DNA of 64,000 nt from Legionella rubrilucens (GTDB lineage: Bacteria > Pseudomonadota > Gammaproteobacteria > Legionellales > Legionellaceae). The notes below the pieces were generated by a model. It did not search any database and was not told the origin of the DNA. It saw only the letters and a program-made list of their open reading frames with translations. Shown here in pieces: positions 24,963 to 35,357 of the stretch. How positions within the stretch are numbered: position 1 is the stretch's first letter; each line of letters begins with the position of its first letter. The translations under genes and the position numbers were made by a program. The stretch lies in NCBI RefSeq assembly GCF_001468125.1, contig NZ_LNYT01000020.1, forward strand, positions 209,102 to 273,101, given 5' to 3'.

Positions 24963-26048
24963 ATGCTTTACTGGTTAACGCAGTTATTTCAAGGACAATA
25001 TCATGCGTTCAGGGTTTTCCAATACATTACGTTTCGCTCCATCCTCGCGGCATTAACCGCTTTGCTGGTGGGATTGTTTTGCGGCCCCATGATGATTAAG
25101 TGGCTGAGAAATCTTCAGATCGGCCAAATGGTTCGCAATGATGGCCCGCAAACGCATTTATCCAAAGCCGGAACCCCCACCATGGGCGGGTTGCTGATTT
25201 TAGTGGCCATTACGTCCAGTTGCCTGTTGTGGGGGGATTTACGGCAACCAGCGCTTTGGCTGGTGCTATTGGTCACTTTAGGATTCGGCGCCATTGGCTG
25301 GGTTGATGATTACCGCAAGGTGGTGCGTAAAAACAGCCGCGGTTTACCTGCGCGCTGGAAATATTTCTGGCAATCCGTGGTCGCCATTCTCGCGGTCACC
25401 TTCCTTTATTGTAATGCCAGCATCCCGGTGCAGACGCAATTGTCTATTCCTTTCTTTAAAAACTGGCTCATTACCTTAGGCCCTTTGTTTCCGGTTCTGG
25501 CCTATTTTGTGGTCGTCGGCAGCAGTAACGCGGTGAATTTGACCGACGGTCTGGATGGTTTGGCCATCATGCCGATTGTCATGGTCGCCGGGGCATTGGG
25601 GATTTTTGCCTACGCCAGCAGCAATGCGTTGTATGCTCATTACCTGGCCATCCCCTACATTCCCAATACCGGTGAGCTGACGATTTTCTGTTCGGCTATC
25701 GTCGGGGCGGGATTGGGCTTTTTGTGGTATAACACTTACCCCGCCCAGGTTTTTATGGGTGATGTCGGGTCGCTCGCTTTAGGCGCGGCTCTGGGTATTG
25801 TCGCCATCGTGGTCAGGCAGGAACTGGTGCTTTTAATCATGGGCGGCCTTTTTGTGATTGAAACCCTGTCTGTTATCCTGCAGGTGGGTTATTTCAAGTA
25901 CACCGGCGGCAAACGCCTGTTCCGTATGGCGCCTTTGCATCATCATTTTGAATTAAAAGGCTGGTCTGAGCCTAAAGTGATTGTGCGATTCTGGATTATG
26001 ACGGTTATTTTTGTCCTTTGTGGTTTGGCAACCTTAAAATTACGATAG
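24963..26048 (+). CDS. mraY: Phospho-MurNAc-pentapeptide transferase
   Basis: MraY transfers phospho-MurNAc-pentapeptide to undecaprenyl phosphate, forming lipid I. The 361-residue polytopic protein has about ten transmembrane helices. '[11 protein letters not shown]' and 'GWVDDYRKV' carry the conserved Asp pair, '[13 protein letters not shown]' follows, and '[16 protein letters not shown]' is near the C-terminus. All are family hallmarks. It follows murF by 88 nt and murD begins 10 nt after it. Confidence 0.98.
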   Translation: MLYWLTQLFQGQYHAFRVFQYITFRSILAALTALLVGLFCGPMMIKWLRNLQIGQMVRNDGPQTHLSKAGTPTMGGLLILVAITSSCLLWGDLRQPALWLVLLVTLGFGAIGWVDDYRKVVRKNSRGLPARWKYFWQSVVAILAVTFLYCNASIPVQTQLSIPFFKNWLITLGPLFPVLAYFVVVGSSNAVNLTDGLDGLAIMPIVMVAGALGIFAYASSNALYAHYLAIPYIPNTGELTIFCSAIVGAGLGFLWYNTYPAQVFMGDVGSLALGAALGIVAIVVRQELVLLIMGGLFVIETLSVILQVGYFKYTGGKRLFRMAPLHHHFELKGWSEPKVIVRFWIMTVIFVLCGLATLKLR

Positions 26049-26057
26049 GCGAAAATC

Positions 26058-27392
26058 ATGAATCAACCATGTTATCTCGTTGCAGGTCTGGGTAAAACAG
26101 GGCAATCCATCGCCCGTTATCTCAAGCGGCGTAATGAACCGTTCATCGCGTTTGATACGCGAAATCAAGTCGAAGGACTGGCCGATTTCCACTCGGAGTT
26201 TCCTGGCGTTGACGTGTTTTTAGGGCAATTGCCATCGACCGTTTATCCTCATCTTAAAGCCGTCATTACCAGCCCCGGTGTGTCGCTTGAAGAACCCTTC
26301 CTGACGCAGGCCTGTGCAAGCGGTATTCCCGTGTACGGCGACATTGAATGCCTGGTGCGCGAAATCACAGCACCGGTGATTGCCATAACCGGAACCAACG
26401 GCAAATCCACCGTCACCATGCTGGTCGGCGAGATGGCTAAAGCCGCAGGAATCCATGCGGCGGTAGCCGGCAATATCGGCACGCCTGTTCTCGATTTGCT
26501 GGATAAGGGCATGGACTATGATTTATGGGTGCTTGAATTGTCGAGCTTTCAACTGGATTTAACCCATTCTTTGGCTGCAAAGGCGGCTACTGTTTTAAAT
26601 GTCACGCCGGATCATCTTGACAGACACCATACCATGGCGGCTTATACCGAGTCCAAACAACGTATTTACAAACAGGCCGAGTTGCTGATTTACAATCGTG
26701 AGGACAAGGCAACGGTGCCTGAAACTGACGATGCTCAACGAACAAGCTTCGGGTTGGACAAGCCAGAGACGGGGCACTGGGGAATTGTTTATAACGGTAA
26801 AGACGCTTTTTTGGCCTATGGCGAAGAACGATGGCTTGCCGTGGACGAGTTGCGCATCAAAGGCACTCACAATTGGCAGAATGCCCTGGCCGCCTGTGCC
26901 TTAGCCAGGGCCGCAGGCATTGACCGGGAAGCCATCGTCACCGTATTAAAAACCTTTGCCGGGTTACCGCACCGTTGCCAGTGGGTAAGAACCCTGCACG
27001 GGGTGGACTGGATTAATGACTCCAAGGGAACCAATATCGGCGCCACCCAATCAGCGATTACCGGCATTGGCGGTGCCATGCCGGGTAAAATCGTGCTGAT
27101 TGCCGGCGGTTTGGGTAAGGGAGCAGACTTTACTGCGTTACGTCAGTCCGTCAGTCAGTATGTACGCTCCATGGTGTTGATTGGTACGGATGCTGACAAG
27201 ATTGAGAAGGCGGTGGGTGATTTATTGCCTGTCTCACGTGCTGCTTCGTTGGACGACGCGATTAATCAGGCGAAAGGTCAGGCTCAGGCGGGGGATGTGG
27301 TGCTGTTGTCGCCAGCCTGCGCCAGCATGGACATGTTTCGTGATTTTAATCATCGCGGTGAACTGTTTGCCAACCTGGTAGGGAAATTGTGA
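26058..27392 (+). CDS. murD: UDP-MurNAc-L-Ala:D-Glu ligase
   Basis: MurD adds D-glutamate to UDP-MurNAc-L-Ala. The 444-residue protein shows the UDP-binding start 'LVAGLGKTGQSIARYL', the ATP loop 'VIAITGTNGKSTVTMLVGE' at about 109-127, 'LNVTPDHLDRHHTMAAY' and 'WINDSKGTNIGATQSAI' in the C-terminal domain. The stop overlaps the ftsW start by 4 nt (GTGA), so the genes are coupled. Confidence 0.97.
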   Translation: MNQPCYLVAGLGKTGQSIARYLKRRNEPFIAFDTRNQVEGLADFHSEFPGVDVFLGQLPSTVYPHLKAVITSPGVSLEEPFLTQACASGIPVYGDIECLVREITAPVIAITGTNGKSTVTMLVGEMAKAAGIHAAVAGNIGTPVLDLLDKGMDYDLWVLELSSFQLDLTHSLAAKAATVLNVTPDHLDRHHTMAAYTESKQRIYKQAELLIYNREDKATVPETDDAQRTSFGLDKPETGHWGIVYNGKDAFLAYGEERWLAVDELRIKGTHNWQNALAACALARAAGIDREAIVTVLKTFAGLPHRCQWVRTLHGVDWINDSKGTNIGATQSAITGIGGAMPGKIVLIAGGLGKGADFTALRQSVSQYVRSMVLIGTDADKIEKAVGDLLPVSRAASLDDAINQAKGQAQAGDVVLLSPACASMDMFRDFNHRGELFANLVGKL

Positions 27393-28573
27393 GCGCCATG
27401 CAACCCCGTCATTACACGCAACGTGGAAAACCAACCCACAAACCCTTAGCCCTTTACGACAAGTGGATGATGGGGGCGGTGCTCGGCCTGCTGATCATTG
27501 GTTTGATGATGGTGGCTTCCAGTTCCGTCATGATTTCCACCAAATATTATCATCAACCCTTTCATTTTCTCATTCGTCAATGCTGCTATCTGGCGGCCGG
27601 CTTTCTGGTGGCGCTGGTGGTGATGCGCATTGACAGCCAAATCTGGGAAAAACTGAGCATGCCGCTTCTACTGGCCTGTCTGGTGATGCTGATGCTGGTT
27701 TTAATCCCCGGTATCGGACGTTCCGTCAACGGCAGCCGCCGCTGGCTGGCTTTAGGTCCCATTGGCATTCAGGTGTCTGAATTGGCGAAAATGACCATGA
27801 TTTTTTACGTGGCGGGCTATCTCGTTCGTCAACAAAAACAGATAGGCGCCAGTATTTTGGGTTTTATCAAGCCCATGATCATTCTGGGCATGGTCTCGGT
27901 CCTGTTGTTACTGGAGCCTGATTTTGGCGCCACTGTGGTCATCGCCGGTACCATCATGGCCATGCTCTTTTTAGCCGGGGTGAAACTGCGTTATTACATT
28001 GGTTTGGTGATCTTAGTCGGCTTCTGCCTTGCCATGCTGGCTGTGTCATCGCCTTACCGGGTCGCCCGATTAACCGCATTTCTCGATCCCTGGGCGGATC
28101 AATTTAACAGCGGTTATCAGTTGACCCAATCGCTGATTGCGTTTGGCCGTGGGGGCTGGCTGGGGACTGGCCTGGGGGATAGTGTTCAAAAATTATTTTA
28201 TTTGCCGGAAGCGCACACGGATTTTCTATTTGCTGTGCTGGCTGAAGAATTAGGGTTGCTGGGCGTCCTGTTCGTATTAATTTTGTATAGTATACTGGTG
28301 CTTAGGGGACTGATGATTGGCTATACCGCCTTTTGTCAGGATCGGCTCTTCGCCGCATTTACGGCCTACGGCCTGACCTTTTGGTTAGGGTTGCAGGCCA
28401 CAATTAACATGGGGGTCAATTCAGGTTTGCTGCCAACAAAGGGATTAACCTTGCCGCTTTTAAGTTATGGCGGTGCGAGTATGGTGGTTAATTGTGTGGT
28501 TATCGCATTGTTATTGCGGATTGATCATGAAAATCGTTGGCAATCTTTGGGATTGAGAAAGCCGACTTCATAA
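27389..28573 (+). CDS. ftsW: SEDS-family glycosyltransferase FtsW
   Basis: FtsW polymerises septal glycan strands with its partner FtsI. The 394-residue protein has about ten transmembrane helices and SEDS motifs including 'NGSRRWLALGPIGIQVSELAK' region (about 110-131), 'PEAHTDFLFAVLAEELGLLG' (about 275-294) and 'GLTLPLLSYGG' (about 355). The GTG at 27389 overlaps the murD stop; ATG 27398 is an alternative start. murC starts only 10 nt after its stop. The usual next gene, murG, is missing. Confidence 0.94.
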   Translation: MSAMQPRHYTQRGKPTHKPLALYDKWMMGAVLGLLIIGLMMVASSSVMISTKYYHQPFHFLIRQCCYLAAGFLVALVVMRIDSQIWEKLSMPLLLACLVMLMLVLIPGIGRSVNGSRRWLALGPIGIQVSELAKMTMIFYVAGYLVRQQKQIGASILGFIKPMIILGMVSVLLLLEPDFGATVVIAGTIMAMLFLAGVKLRYYIGLVILVGFCLAMLAVSSPYRVARLTAFLDPWADQFNSGYQLTQSLIAFGRGGWLGTGLGDSVQKLFYLPEAHTDFLFAVLAEELGLLGVLFVLILYSILVLRGLMIGYTAFCQDRLFAAFTAYGLTFWLGLQATINMGVNSGLLPTKGLTLPLLSYGGASMVVNCVVIALLLRIDHENRWQSLGLRKPTS

Positions 28574-28583
28574 CAAGGGGAAC

Positions 28584-30008
28584 GTGGTGGACAGCTCAGG
28601 ACAATTTCTTTCGCCAAGGATGGGGCGTGTAGAACAGATTCATTTCGTGGGGATTGGCGGTGCCGGCATGTGCGGCATTGCTGAAGTGCTTCATAATGAA
28701 GGTTATCGCATTACCGGATCGGATATCAGCGAAAACAAAGTGGTTGCCCGTTTGCAATCCCTGGGCATTTCGGTGGCCATTGGCCATCGTGTGGAAAACA
28801 TCCAGGGAGCGGATGTCGTTGTGCGGTCCACTGCCGTCAGTTCCGATAATCCGGAAATCATTGCGGCCAAAGAACAGTTAATCCCGGTTATTCCACGCGC
28901 GGCCATGTTGGCTGAATTAATGCGTTTTCGTCACGGCATTGCCATCGCGGGTACGCACGGCAAAACCACCACCACCAGCTTAGTCAGCAGTCTTCTGGCT
29001 GAAGGCGGTCTGGATCCGAGTTATGTTATTGGCGGAAAGCTAAACAGTTCCGGCAGCAATGCGCAATTGGGGCATTCCGCTTATTTTGTGGCCGAAGCGG
29101 ATGAAAGCGATGCCTCGTTTCTGTTCTTAAAGCCCATGATGGCGGTCGTGACCAACATTGACGCTGACCACATGAGCACGTATGAAGATAACTTTGACAA
29201 GCTGCGTAACACGTTTGTGGAATTTCTGCACCACCTGCCTTTCTATGGTCTTGCCGTGTTATGCCTTGAAGACGAAGAGGTTCGCCGTATCCTGCCGTTG
29301 ATTCAGCGCCCGACCATGACGTATGGTTTTCGTGAGGAAGCCCATTACCGCGCTGTCAATTGGACTCAAACGGGTTTAAGCAGTGAATTTACGGTGTTAA
29401 GACCAAGGGGATTAAAGCCTCTGGACATTAAATTCCAGTGGCCGGGACGCCATAACGTGCTTAATGCTCTGGCAGCCATTGCGATTGCTTCTGAGCTCAA
29501 TGTCAACGATGACGCCATTGTGTGCGGTCTGGCTAAATTCCAGGGCGTGGGGCGACGCTTCCAGATTTTAGGCGAGCGCCAGTTTGAACACGCCAGTGCG
29601 ACAGTGGTTGACGATTACGGCCATCACCCGCAGGAGATTCGAACAACTCTTGATGCGTTCCGCCGCGTGTGGCCCGACAAGCGTCTGGTTCATATTTTTC
29701 AGCCGCACCGTTACAGCCGTACCAAAGATTTGTTTGATCAGTTTGTGGATGTATTAAGTATCGCTGAAGAATTATTGCTGCTGGATATTTATTCTGCCGG
29801 CGAAGAACCCATTCCCGGGATCAGCAGCGAAGCCTTGTTAAAGAAAATCCGCACCATCCGTCCCAATGCCCGACTGGTGAATGATCAGAACCTGGTCAAA
29901 ACCCTGGATGAATTGATTGCCAATGGCGATGTTATCCTCATGCAGGGGGCTGGCAGTATAGGTCAGATGGCGCAAAATTTAATGCAAACCATGCGAGAAC
30001 CAGCGTGA
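28584..30008 (+). CDS. murC: UDP-N-acetylmuramate:L-Ala ligase
   Basis: MurC joins L-alanine to UDP-MurNAc. The 474-residue protein starts from a GTG preceded by AAGGGGAA. 'IHFVGIGGAGMCGIAEVL' near residue 18 binds the nucleotide, 'IAGTHGKTTTTSL' at about 121-133 is the ATP loop, 'VTNIDADHMSTYEDNF' follows, and 'VDDYGHHPQEIRTTLDAFR' is the C-terminal-domain motif. Length and order are typical. It overlaps murB by 4 nt. Confidence 0.97.
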   Translation: MVDSSGQFLSPRMGRVEQIHFVGIGGAGMCGIAEVLHNEGYRITGSDISENKVVARLQSLGISVAIGHRVENIQGADVVVRSTAVSSDNPEIIAAKEQLIPVIPRAAMLAELMRFRHGIAIAGTHGKTTTTSLVSSLLAEGGLDPSYVIGGKLNSSGSNAQLGHSAYFVAEADESDASFLFLKPMMAVVTNIDADHMSTYEDNFDKLRNTFVEFLHHLPFYGLAVLCLEDEEVRRILPLIQRPTMTYGFREEAHYRAVNWTQTGLSSEFTVLRPRGLKPLDIKFQWPGRHNVLNALAAIAIASELNVNDDAIVCGLAKFQGVGRRFQILGERQFEHASATVVDDYGHHPQEIRTTLDAFRRVWPDKRLVHIFQPHRYSRTKDLFDQFVDVLSIAEELLLLDIYSAGEEPIPGISSEALLKKIRTIRPNARLVNDQNLVKTLDELIANGDVILMQGAGSIGQMAQNLMQTMREPA

Positions 30009-30913
30009 AAACAATCAACGGGTTAAATGGTCAGGGTGTTGCTTTCCAGGGGCAGTTGCTCAGCAATGAGCCATTGGCAGACTATACCACCTGGCGGGTG
30101 GGCGGGCTTGCCCGTCAACTTTACAAGCCGGCCGGCATTGATGATCTGGCCCTGTTTTTAAAGCACCTGCCAAGCAGCGAACCCTTGCTGTGGTTGGGGC
30201 TTGGAAGTAACTCCCTCATTCGCGACAGCGGGTTTGCAGGAACGGTGATCCTCACTCAGGGCTGCCTTAAAGAAGTCAGTCTGGTTGGTGATGATCTGGT
30301 GCGTGTTGAAGCCGGCGTTTCCTGCGCCACCATGGCCCGTTTCTGCGCCAGGAATCATTTAGCCGGCGGCGAATTCTGGGCCGGCATTCCAGGGACCATG
30401 GGCGGGGCCTTGCGTATGAATGCAGGCTGCTTCGGCGGTGAAACCTGGCAATCGGTTGTTGAGGTCGAAACCATGACCCGGCATGGCGAGAAACGGGTAC
30501 GCAAACCGTCAGAGTTCGCTATTGCCTATCGCCATGTCGCGGGACTTGAGGATGAATGGTTTATTGCGGCCACCTGCCGGCTTTCACCCGGTGAAAAAGA
30601 TAAATCACTGCAGATGATTAAAGAATTACTGGCTCGTCGTGCAGAAACGCAGCCGACGAATGAATACAATTGCGGCTCCGTATTCCGCAATCCTGCCGGC
30701 AATTTTGCCGCCCGCCTCATTGAAGAATGCGGTTTGAAAGGGAAACAACTGGGGGGGGCTGTGGTATCCACCAAGCACGCGAACTTTATTATCAATCACG
30801 AAGGCAATGCTTCGGCGCATGATATTGAATCATTGATTGAACTGGTGCAACAAACGGTTCATCAGCAGACCGCCGTCGAACTTATCCGTGAAGTACACAT
30901 TATTGGAGACTAA
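30005..30913 (+). CDS. murB: UDP-N-acetylenolpyruvoylglucosamine reductase
   Basis: MurB reduces enolpyruvyl-UDP-GlcNAc to UDP-MurNAc using FAD and NADPH. The 302-residue protein shows the FAD-binding '[13 protein letters not shown]' and '[14 protein letters not shown]', '[20 protein letters not shown]' at about 128-147, and the active-site 'NCGSVFRNP' near residue 223 followed by '[18 protein letters not shown]'. The length and the motif around the catalytic Ser fit type II MurB, not the longer E. coli type. GTG start, overlapping murC by 4 nt. Confidence 0.96.
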   Translation: MKTINGLNGQGVAFQGQLLSNEPLADYTTWRVGGLARQLYKPAGIDDLALFLKHLPSSEPLLWLGLGSNSLIRDSGFAGTVILTQGCLKEVSLVGDDLVRVEAGVSCATMARFCARNHLAGGEFWAGIPGTMGGALRMNAGCFGGETWQSVVEVETMTRHGEKRVRKPSEFAIAYRHVAGLEDEWFIAATCRLSPGEKDKSLQMIKELLARRAETQPTNEYNCGSVFRNPAGNFAARLIEECGLKGKQLGGAVVSTKHANFIINHEGNASAHDIESLIELVQQTVHQQTAVELIREVHIIGD

Positions 30914-30915
30914 TC

Positions 30916-32010
30916 ATGTCTGAACTGGTCAACCTGGCCTTACTTTATGGGGGCAAATCGGGGGAGCATGAGGTTTCCCTTGTTTCCGCGGCCTCCGTTT
31001 TAGCCCAGCTCGATGCCCGAAAGTATCGTATTATTCCTATCGGTATGGATAAAGAAGGGCGTTGTTATCTGAATGATTATCAGGAACTGCTGGCGCATAA
31101 AAACAGCTTACCGGTAAAGACCGCCTCCTCCCAGGCATTACCCAGCCTCCTGATTGATGGACGTTTGGCTGTGGATGCCGACGTGGTCTTTCCTGTTGTT
31201 CACGGTCCGCTGCATGAAGACGGTTGTTTACAGGGACTGCTTGAGTTGGCCGGTGTCGCCTATGTGGGATCGGATGTTCTGTCGTCAGCCATTGGCATGG
31301 ACAAGGACATGGCACGTCGCCTTGCCTGCGATGCGCGTATCCGCTCCGCTCGTTACCGTCTTTTATCCTGGCACAGCAATGCGGCCGAACGTCAACAATT
31401 CTGCCAGGATGTGGCGTCGGATTTTGGCTGGCCTTTGTTTGTCAAGCCCTGTTCATTAGGTTCCAGTGTAGGTATTCACAAAGCGAAGACGATGGCCGAA
31501 CTCGCTCATGCTGTCGAGGATGCGTTACGCTACGATGAGACCATTCTGGTCGAAGAGTTTATTCAAGGGCGTGAAATTGAATTGTCCGTACTTGAAAACA
31601 CTAATCCTTCCGCTTCGCCGCGGGTCAGTATTGCCGGTGAGATTTGTGTCCATCATGCGGATGGTTTTTATTCCTACGCGGCAAAATACATCGAAAGCGC
31701 CGCCACGGATCTTCATGTTCCTGCTCAATTGGATAATTCCCTGTTGAACGAGTTACAAGCCATTGCCGGCGAGATATTTACCCGCTTAAAATGTAAGGGC
31801 ATGGCGCGTGTGGATTTCTTTGTCAATGACAAAACGGGTGATATATATTTTAATGAAATCAATACCTTGCCCGGTTTTACGCCCATCAGCATGTATCCCA
31901 AATTATGGCAGGCCAGCGGGCTTGGTTACCCTGAGCTGCTGGAGGAATTGATTTCCCTTGCCAGGATACATCATCGTTGCAGGGAGCAACTGGTAACCAA
32001 TTACCAATAA
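30916..32010 (+). CDS. ddl: D-alanine:D-alanine ligase, long (DdlA-like) type
   Basis: Ddl makes the D-Ala-D-Ala used by MurF. The 364-residue product has the N-terminal '[20 protein letters not shown]', the ATP-grasp '[18 protein letters not shown]' at about 174-191, the omega-loop 'FYSYAAKY' near 253-260, and '[20 protein letters not shown]' near 312-331. Length and the [10 protein letters not shown] motif match the DdlA-type subfamily, although dcw clusters usually carry the roughly 305-residue DdlB. The conserved Tyr residues in the omega-loop favour D-Ala-D-Ala over D-Ala-D-lactate specificity. Confidence 0.95.
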   Translation: MSELVNLALLYGGKSGEHEVSLVSAASVLAQLDARKYRIIPIGMDKEGRCYLNDYQELLAHKNSLPVKTASSQALPSLLIDGRLAVDADVVFPVVHGPLHEDGCLQGLLELAGVAYVGSDVLSSAIGMDKDMARRLACDARIRSARYRLLSWHSNAAERQQFCQDVASDFGWPLFVKPCSLGSSVGIHKAKTMAELAHAVEDALRYDETILVEEFIQGREIELSVLENTNPSASPRVSIAGEICVHHADGFYSYAAKYIESAATDLHVPAQLDNSLLNELQAIAGEIFTRLKCKGMARVDFFVNDKTGDIYFNEINTLPGFTPISMYPKLWQASGLGYPELLEELISLARIHHRCREQLVTNYQ

Positions 32011-32023
32011 TTGAGGTCGATGG

Positions 32024-32731
32024 ATGGACGGAAGCGGTAAGGGGCAGTTAGGTTATGCCGGCGTGCTGACGCTGTTGGTCGCCTGCGCGCTTTTTTTAGG
32101 GGCGCGGCTTGTTTATGTCTTTATCGCTGATCCTGGGCGTTTTCCAGTCAATACCATTAAAATTGCAGCAACCTACCAGCACGTTTCCCATCAGCAACTG
32201 GAAGAAATACTATCCAGATACCTGGATGCGAGCTTTTTTTCATTGTCGGTCAATCAATTGCATGCCGAATTAAGCGCCCTGGAGTGGGCAGCACAGGTGG
32301 AAATCGAGCGAATTTGGCCGGATACCTTAAAAATTACGCTGGTGGAAAAAGAACCGGTGGCGACCTGGAATGACGCCATGTTAACTAAGGATGGCGAGAC
32401 ATTTAACGGGGGCCAGGTGGATGATTCTACCCTGCCTCATTTACGAGGGCCTGCGAATCAACAGCAGGAAGTCTTACAAGTTTACAAAAAAATGAGTAAG
32501 ATATTATCAATCTATGGCTTGCACGCCGCCTCGCTGGAATGGCGCGACAACCATGCTTGGGACCTCACTCTGGCAAATGGTGTACAGTTACGCCTGGGAA
32601 AACGAGATCTAGAAATGCGAATTACACGATTCTGTAAAGCATATCCTGCTGTTTTTGCAGATAAACCGGAGCAGTTGGCAAGTGTTGATTTACGGTATCC
32701 GCGCGGCATGGCGGTGCAATGGAAAAAATAA
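32024..32731 (+). CDS. ftsQ: Cell division protein FtsQ
   Basis: FtsQ is a bitopic inner-membrane protein that recruits FtsB/FtsL and later divisome parts. The 235-residue product has one transmembrane helix at about residues 14-36, a POTRA domain (about 43-112, beginning 'FPVNTIKI') and a beta domain to the end, with 'RIWPDTLKITLVEKEPVATW' in the POTRA/beta border. It lies between ddl and ftsA, the conserved position. Confidence 0.94.
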   Translation: MDGSGKGQLGYAGVLTLLVACALFLGARLVYVFIADPGRFPVNTIKIAATYQHVSHQQLEEILSRYLDASFFSLSVNQLHAELSALEWAAQVEIERIWPDTLKITLVEKEPVATWNDAMLTKDGETFNGGQVDDSTLPHLRGPANQQQEVLQVYKKMSKILSIYGLHAASLEWRDNHAWDLTLANGVQLRLGKRDLEMRITRFCKAYPAVFADKPEQLASVDLRYPRGMAVQWKK

Positions 32732-32742
32732 GCGGGAAGATA

Positions 32743-33984
32743 ATGGCAAAAAAATCAGAAAAAAACATCATCACCGGTTTGGATATTGGCACCTCAAAAG
32801 TTGTTGCCTTAGTGGGCGAAATCACGGCTGACGGAACCATTGAAGTCATTGGCATAGGGCGCCACCCTTCCCGCGGCCTCAAACGAGGTGTGGTCGTGGA
32901 CATTGAGGCCACGGTCAATTCCATTCAGCGTGCCGTCCAGGAAGCGGAATTAATGGCGGGTTGTGAAGTCCGTACAGTGTTTGCCGGAATTGCCGGCAGT
33001 CATATCCGCAGCCTCAATTCGCACGGCATTGTTGCCATCCGCGATCAGGAGGTGTCCCAGGCGGATGTTGAGCGGGTGATTGATGCGGCCAAGGCCGTTG
33101 CCATCCCGGCGGATCAGAAAATTCTCCACATTCTGCCCCAGGAATTCATTATTGATAATCAGGGAAGCATTCGCGAACCCGCCGGCATGGCCGGTGTCCG
33201 GCTTGAGGCGCGGGTTCACATTGTGACGGGTGCCGTCAGCGCCGCGCAAAACATCGCCAAATGCGTGCGCCGTTGCGGACTCGAAGTCAGCGACATTATT
33301 CTTGAACAATTAGCCTCCAGCCATGCCGTATTAACGGATGATGAAAAGGAATTGGGCGTGTGCCTGATTGATATCGGCGGCGGGACAACCGACATTGTTG
33401 TTTTTGCCGAAGGAGCTATCCAGTACACAGCGGTAATCCCTATTGCCGGCGATCAGGTCACGAATGACATCGCCATGGCATTGCGGACACCGACGAAAGC
33501 AGCAGAAGCCATCAAGGTCAAACACGCCTGTGCCATGCCTGAACTGGCCAGTGCCAATGAAATGATTGAAGTCACCAGCATGAATGATAATCGCCCTGGC
33601 CGTAAAATTTCAGCCAAGGCTCTGTCGGATGTCGTGTCCGCCCGTTACGAGGAATTATTTACTCTGGTCAGAAATGAATTGCGCCGCAGCGGGTTTGAGC
33701 AGCGCCTGGCGGCCGGCATGGTCATGACCGGCGGTGGTTCAAGCGTCATGGGGGCTATCGAGTTGGCGGAGATGTGTTTTGAAATGCCGGTACGCCATGG
33801 GTGTGCTCACCATGTGTCAGGATTGGCAGAAGCGACAGTAAACCCTTCTTTAGCCACAGGAGTTGGTTTATTATTGCACGGATACCAACAGCAGTATGAA
33901 GGCGGTTATGCAGTTCCGGCATTGAATGTCAGCGGTAAAGGGCTCTGGTCTCGCATGAGAGAATGGTTTCAAGGTAATTTTTAA
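32743..33984 (+). CDS. ftsA: Cell division protein FtsA
   Basis: FtsA is the actin-like membrane tether of FtsZ. The 413-residue protein shows 'IITGLDIGTSKVVALVGE' (phosphate 1), the 1C subdomain at about 85-165, 'LIDIGGGTTDIVVF' (phosphate 2, about 208) and 'MVMTGGGSSVMGA' (adenosine motif, about 330). It ends in an amphipathic membrane helix, 'GLWSRMREWFQGNF'. The ATG at 32743 is chosen because GGGAAG precedes it. An in-frame ATG at 32719 would overlap ftsQ. Confidence 0.96.
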   Translation: MAKKSEKNIITGLDIGTSKVVALVGEITADGTIEVIGIGRHPSRGLKRGVVVDIEATVNSIQRAVQEAELMAGCEVRTVFAGIAGSHIRSLNSHGIVAIRDQEVSQADVERVIDAAKAVAIPADQKILHILPQEFIIDNQGSIREPAGMAGVRLEARVHIVTGAVSAAQNIAKCVRRCGLEVSDIILEQLASSHAVLTDDEKELGVCLIDIGGGTTDIVVFAEGAIQYTAVIPIAGDQVTNDIAMALRTPTKAAEAIKVKHACAMPELASANEMIEVTSMNDNRPGRKISAKALSDVVSARYEELFTLVRNELRRSGFEQRLAAGMVMTGGGSSVMGAIELAEMCFEMPVRHGCAHHVSGLAEATVNPSLATGVGLLLHGYQQQYEGGYAVPALNVSGKGLWSRMREWFQGNF

Positions 33985-34027
33985 ATTACCCACAGAATAA
34001 TAAGAATTGAAGAGGGGAGAGGCAGTA

Positions 34028-35227
34028 ATGTTTGAACTAATGGAAAGCCAAGATAACAGTGCCGTCATTAAGGTTGTGGGTGTTGGCGGCGGCGGTGGTA
34101 ATGCGCTGGAGCACATGGTCGCTGAAAATATTGACGGTGTAGAGTTTATTTGCGCGAACACCGATGCACAGGCATTGAAAAATTCCAATGCTAAAATTCA
34201 TATCCAACTCGGTGATAACCTGACGAAAGGCCTGGGTGCCGGCGCCAACCCACGCATTGGCCGCGAAGCGGCTGAAGAAGACCGCGAGCGTATCCGTGAA
34301 GTGCTTGAAGGCGCAGACATGGTCTTTATTACGGCCGGTATGGGCGGTGGTACTGGTACGGGAGCGGCTCCAGTGTTTGCCGAAGTCGCCAAAGAGTTAA
34401 ACATCTTAACCGTGGCGGTGGTAACCAAACCGTTCTCGTTTGAAGGCAAACAGCGTGCCTTGGCGGCTGAAGAAGGTATTCGTCGTCTGGCTGAACATGT
34501 CGATTCATTAATTACTATCCCTAACAATAAACTGCTCAGCGTGCTTGGCAAAAACATCAGTCTGCTCAACGCCTTTAAAGCCGCTAACAACGTCTTGCTG
34601 GGTGCGGTAAAAGGGATTTCCGATCTGATCACCCGCCCTGGTCTGATTAACGTCGATTTTGCTGACGTTCGTACCGTAATGTCTGAAATGGGCATGGCGA
34701 TGATGGGTACCGGCAGTGCCACGGGCGAACAGCGCGCCCGCCAGGCCGCTGAAGCGGCGATTGCTTCACCTTTGCTTGAAGACGTTAACTTCTCCGGGGC
34801 AAAAGGGATTCTGGTGAACATCACCGCGGGTCTTGACATGTCCATCGGCGAATTTGAAGAAGTGGGCGATGTAGTGAAAGAATTCATTTCCGATGATGCG
34901 ACGGTGGTGGTCGGAACCGTGATTGATCCCGACATGACGGATGAGATGAGGGTGACAGTGATTGTAACAGGCCTTGGCGACTCACGTCCGCGTGGCCAAC
35001 AGCAATCGGCTTCAAGCCAACAACCGGCCAAATCCCGTTTTGCGGAGTCTACCCGCAGCGACGGATCCCTTGATTATCACCAACTTGATCGTCCGGCTGT
35101 GATTCGCAAGCAGGCCGCAGCCCCTGCAGCGACCACCTCAACCAAGGCCGTATCAGAGTCTGTACCGGATGTTGATTACCTTGATATACCAGCGTTTCTT
35201 CGCCGACAAGAAGAGCAAGTTGATTAA
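34028..35227 (+). CDS. ftsZ: Cell division GTPase FtsZ
   Basis: FtsZ is the tubulin homologue that forms the division ring. The 399-residue protein has '[15 protein letters not shown]' (about 14-28) and the tubulin signature '[10 protein letters not shown]' (about 104-113). The T7 loop is '[11 protein letters not shown]', the linker after residue 320 is Gln/Ser-rich, and the C-terminal conserved peptide '[11 protein letters not shown]' binds FtsA and ZipA. Start at 34028 is supported by GGGGAGAGG upstream. A terminator follows, so lpxC beyond it has its own promoter. Confidence 0.98.
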   Translation: MFELMESQDNSAVIKVVGVGGGGGNALEHMVAENIDGVEFICANTDAQALKNSNAKIHIQLGDNLTKGLGAGANPRIGREAAEEDRERIREVLEGADMVFITAGMGGGTGTGAAPVFAEVAKELNILTVAVVTKPFSFEGKQRALAAEEGIRRLAEHVDSLITIPNNKLLSVLGKNISLLNAFKAANNVLLGAVKGISDLITRPGLINVDFADVRTVMSEMGMAMMGTGSATGEQRARQAAEAAIASPLLEDVNFSGAKGILVNITAGLDMSIGEFEEVGDVVKEFISDDATVVVGTVIDPDMTDEMRVTVIVTGLGDSRPRGQQQSASSQQPAKSRFAESTRSDGSLDYHQLDRPAVIRKQAAAPAATTSTKAVSESVPDVDYLDIPAFLRRQEEQVD

Positions 35228-35234
35228 ATAATGG

Positions 35235-35255
35235 ACGGCCTTCGGGCCGTTTTTT
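35235..35255 (+). terminator. Intrinsic terminator after ftsZ
   Basis: ACGGCC-TTCG-GGCCGT followed by T5: a six-pair GC-rich stem with a stable UUCG tetraloop, 7 nt after the ftsZ stop. Confidence 0.92.
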
Positions 35256-35274
35256 GTGGAAAAGCATGAAAAAA

Positions 35275-35304
35275 TTAGACTAATCAAACAATTGCTGTTA
35301 TGAT
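35275..35304 (+). promoter_or_regulatory. Possible lpxC promoter
   Basis: TATGAT (35299-35304) is a good -10 box. TTAGAC (35275-35280) at 18-nt spacing is a poor -35. A promoter is expected here because an intrinsic terminator separates ftsZ from lpxC. Confidence 0.35.
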
Positions 35305-35357
35305 TTGGTCGTTTATTGCGCGTCAACAAAAGGGTATCGAGAAAAGGTGATCATTGC

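Noticed and set aside
34198-35031. Long open antisense frame inside ftsZ (about 277 codons)
   Set aside because: It is a composition shadow of ftsZ: Ser/Thr/Pro/Ala-rich with no domain, and ftsZ is certain.
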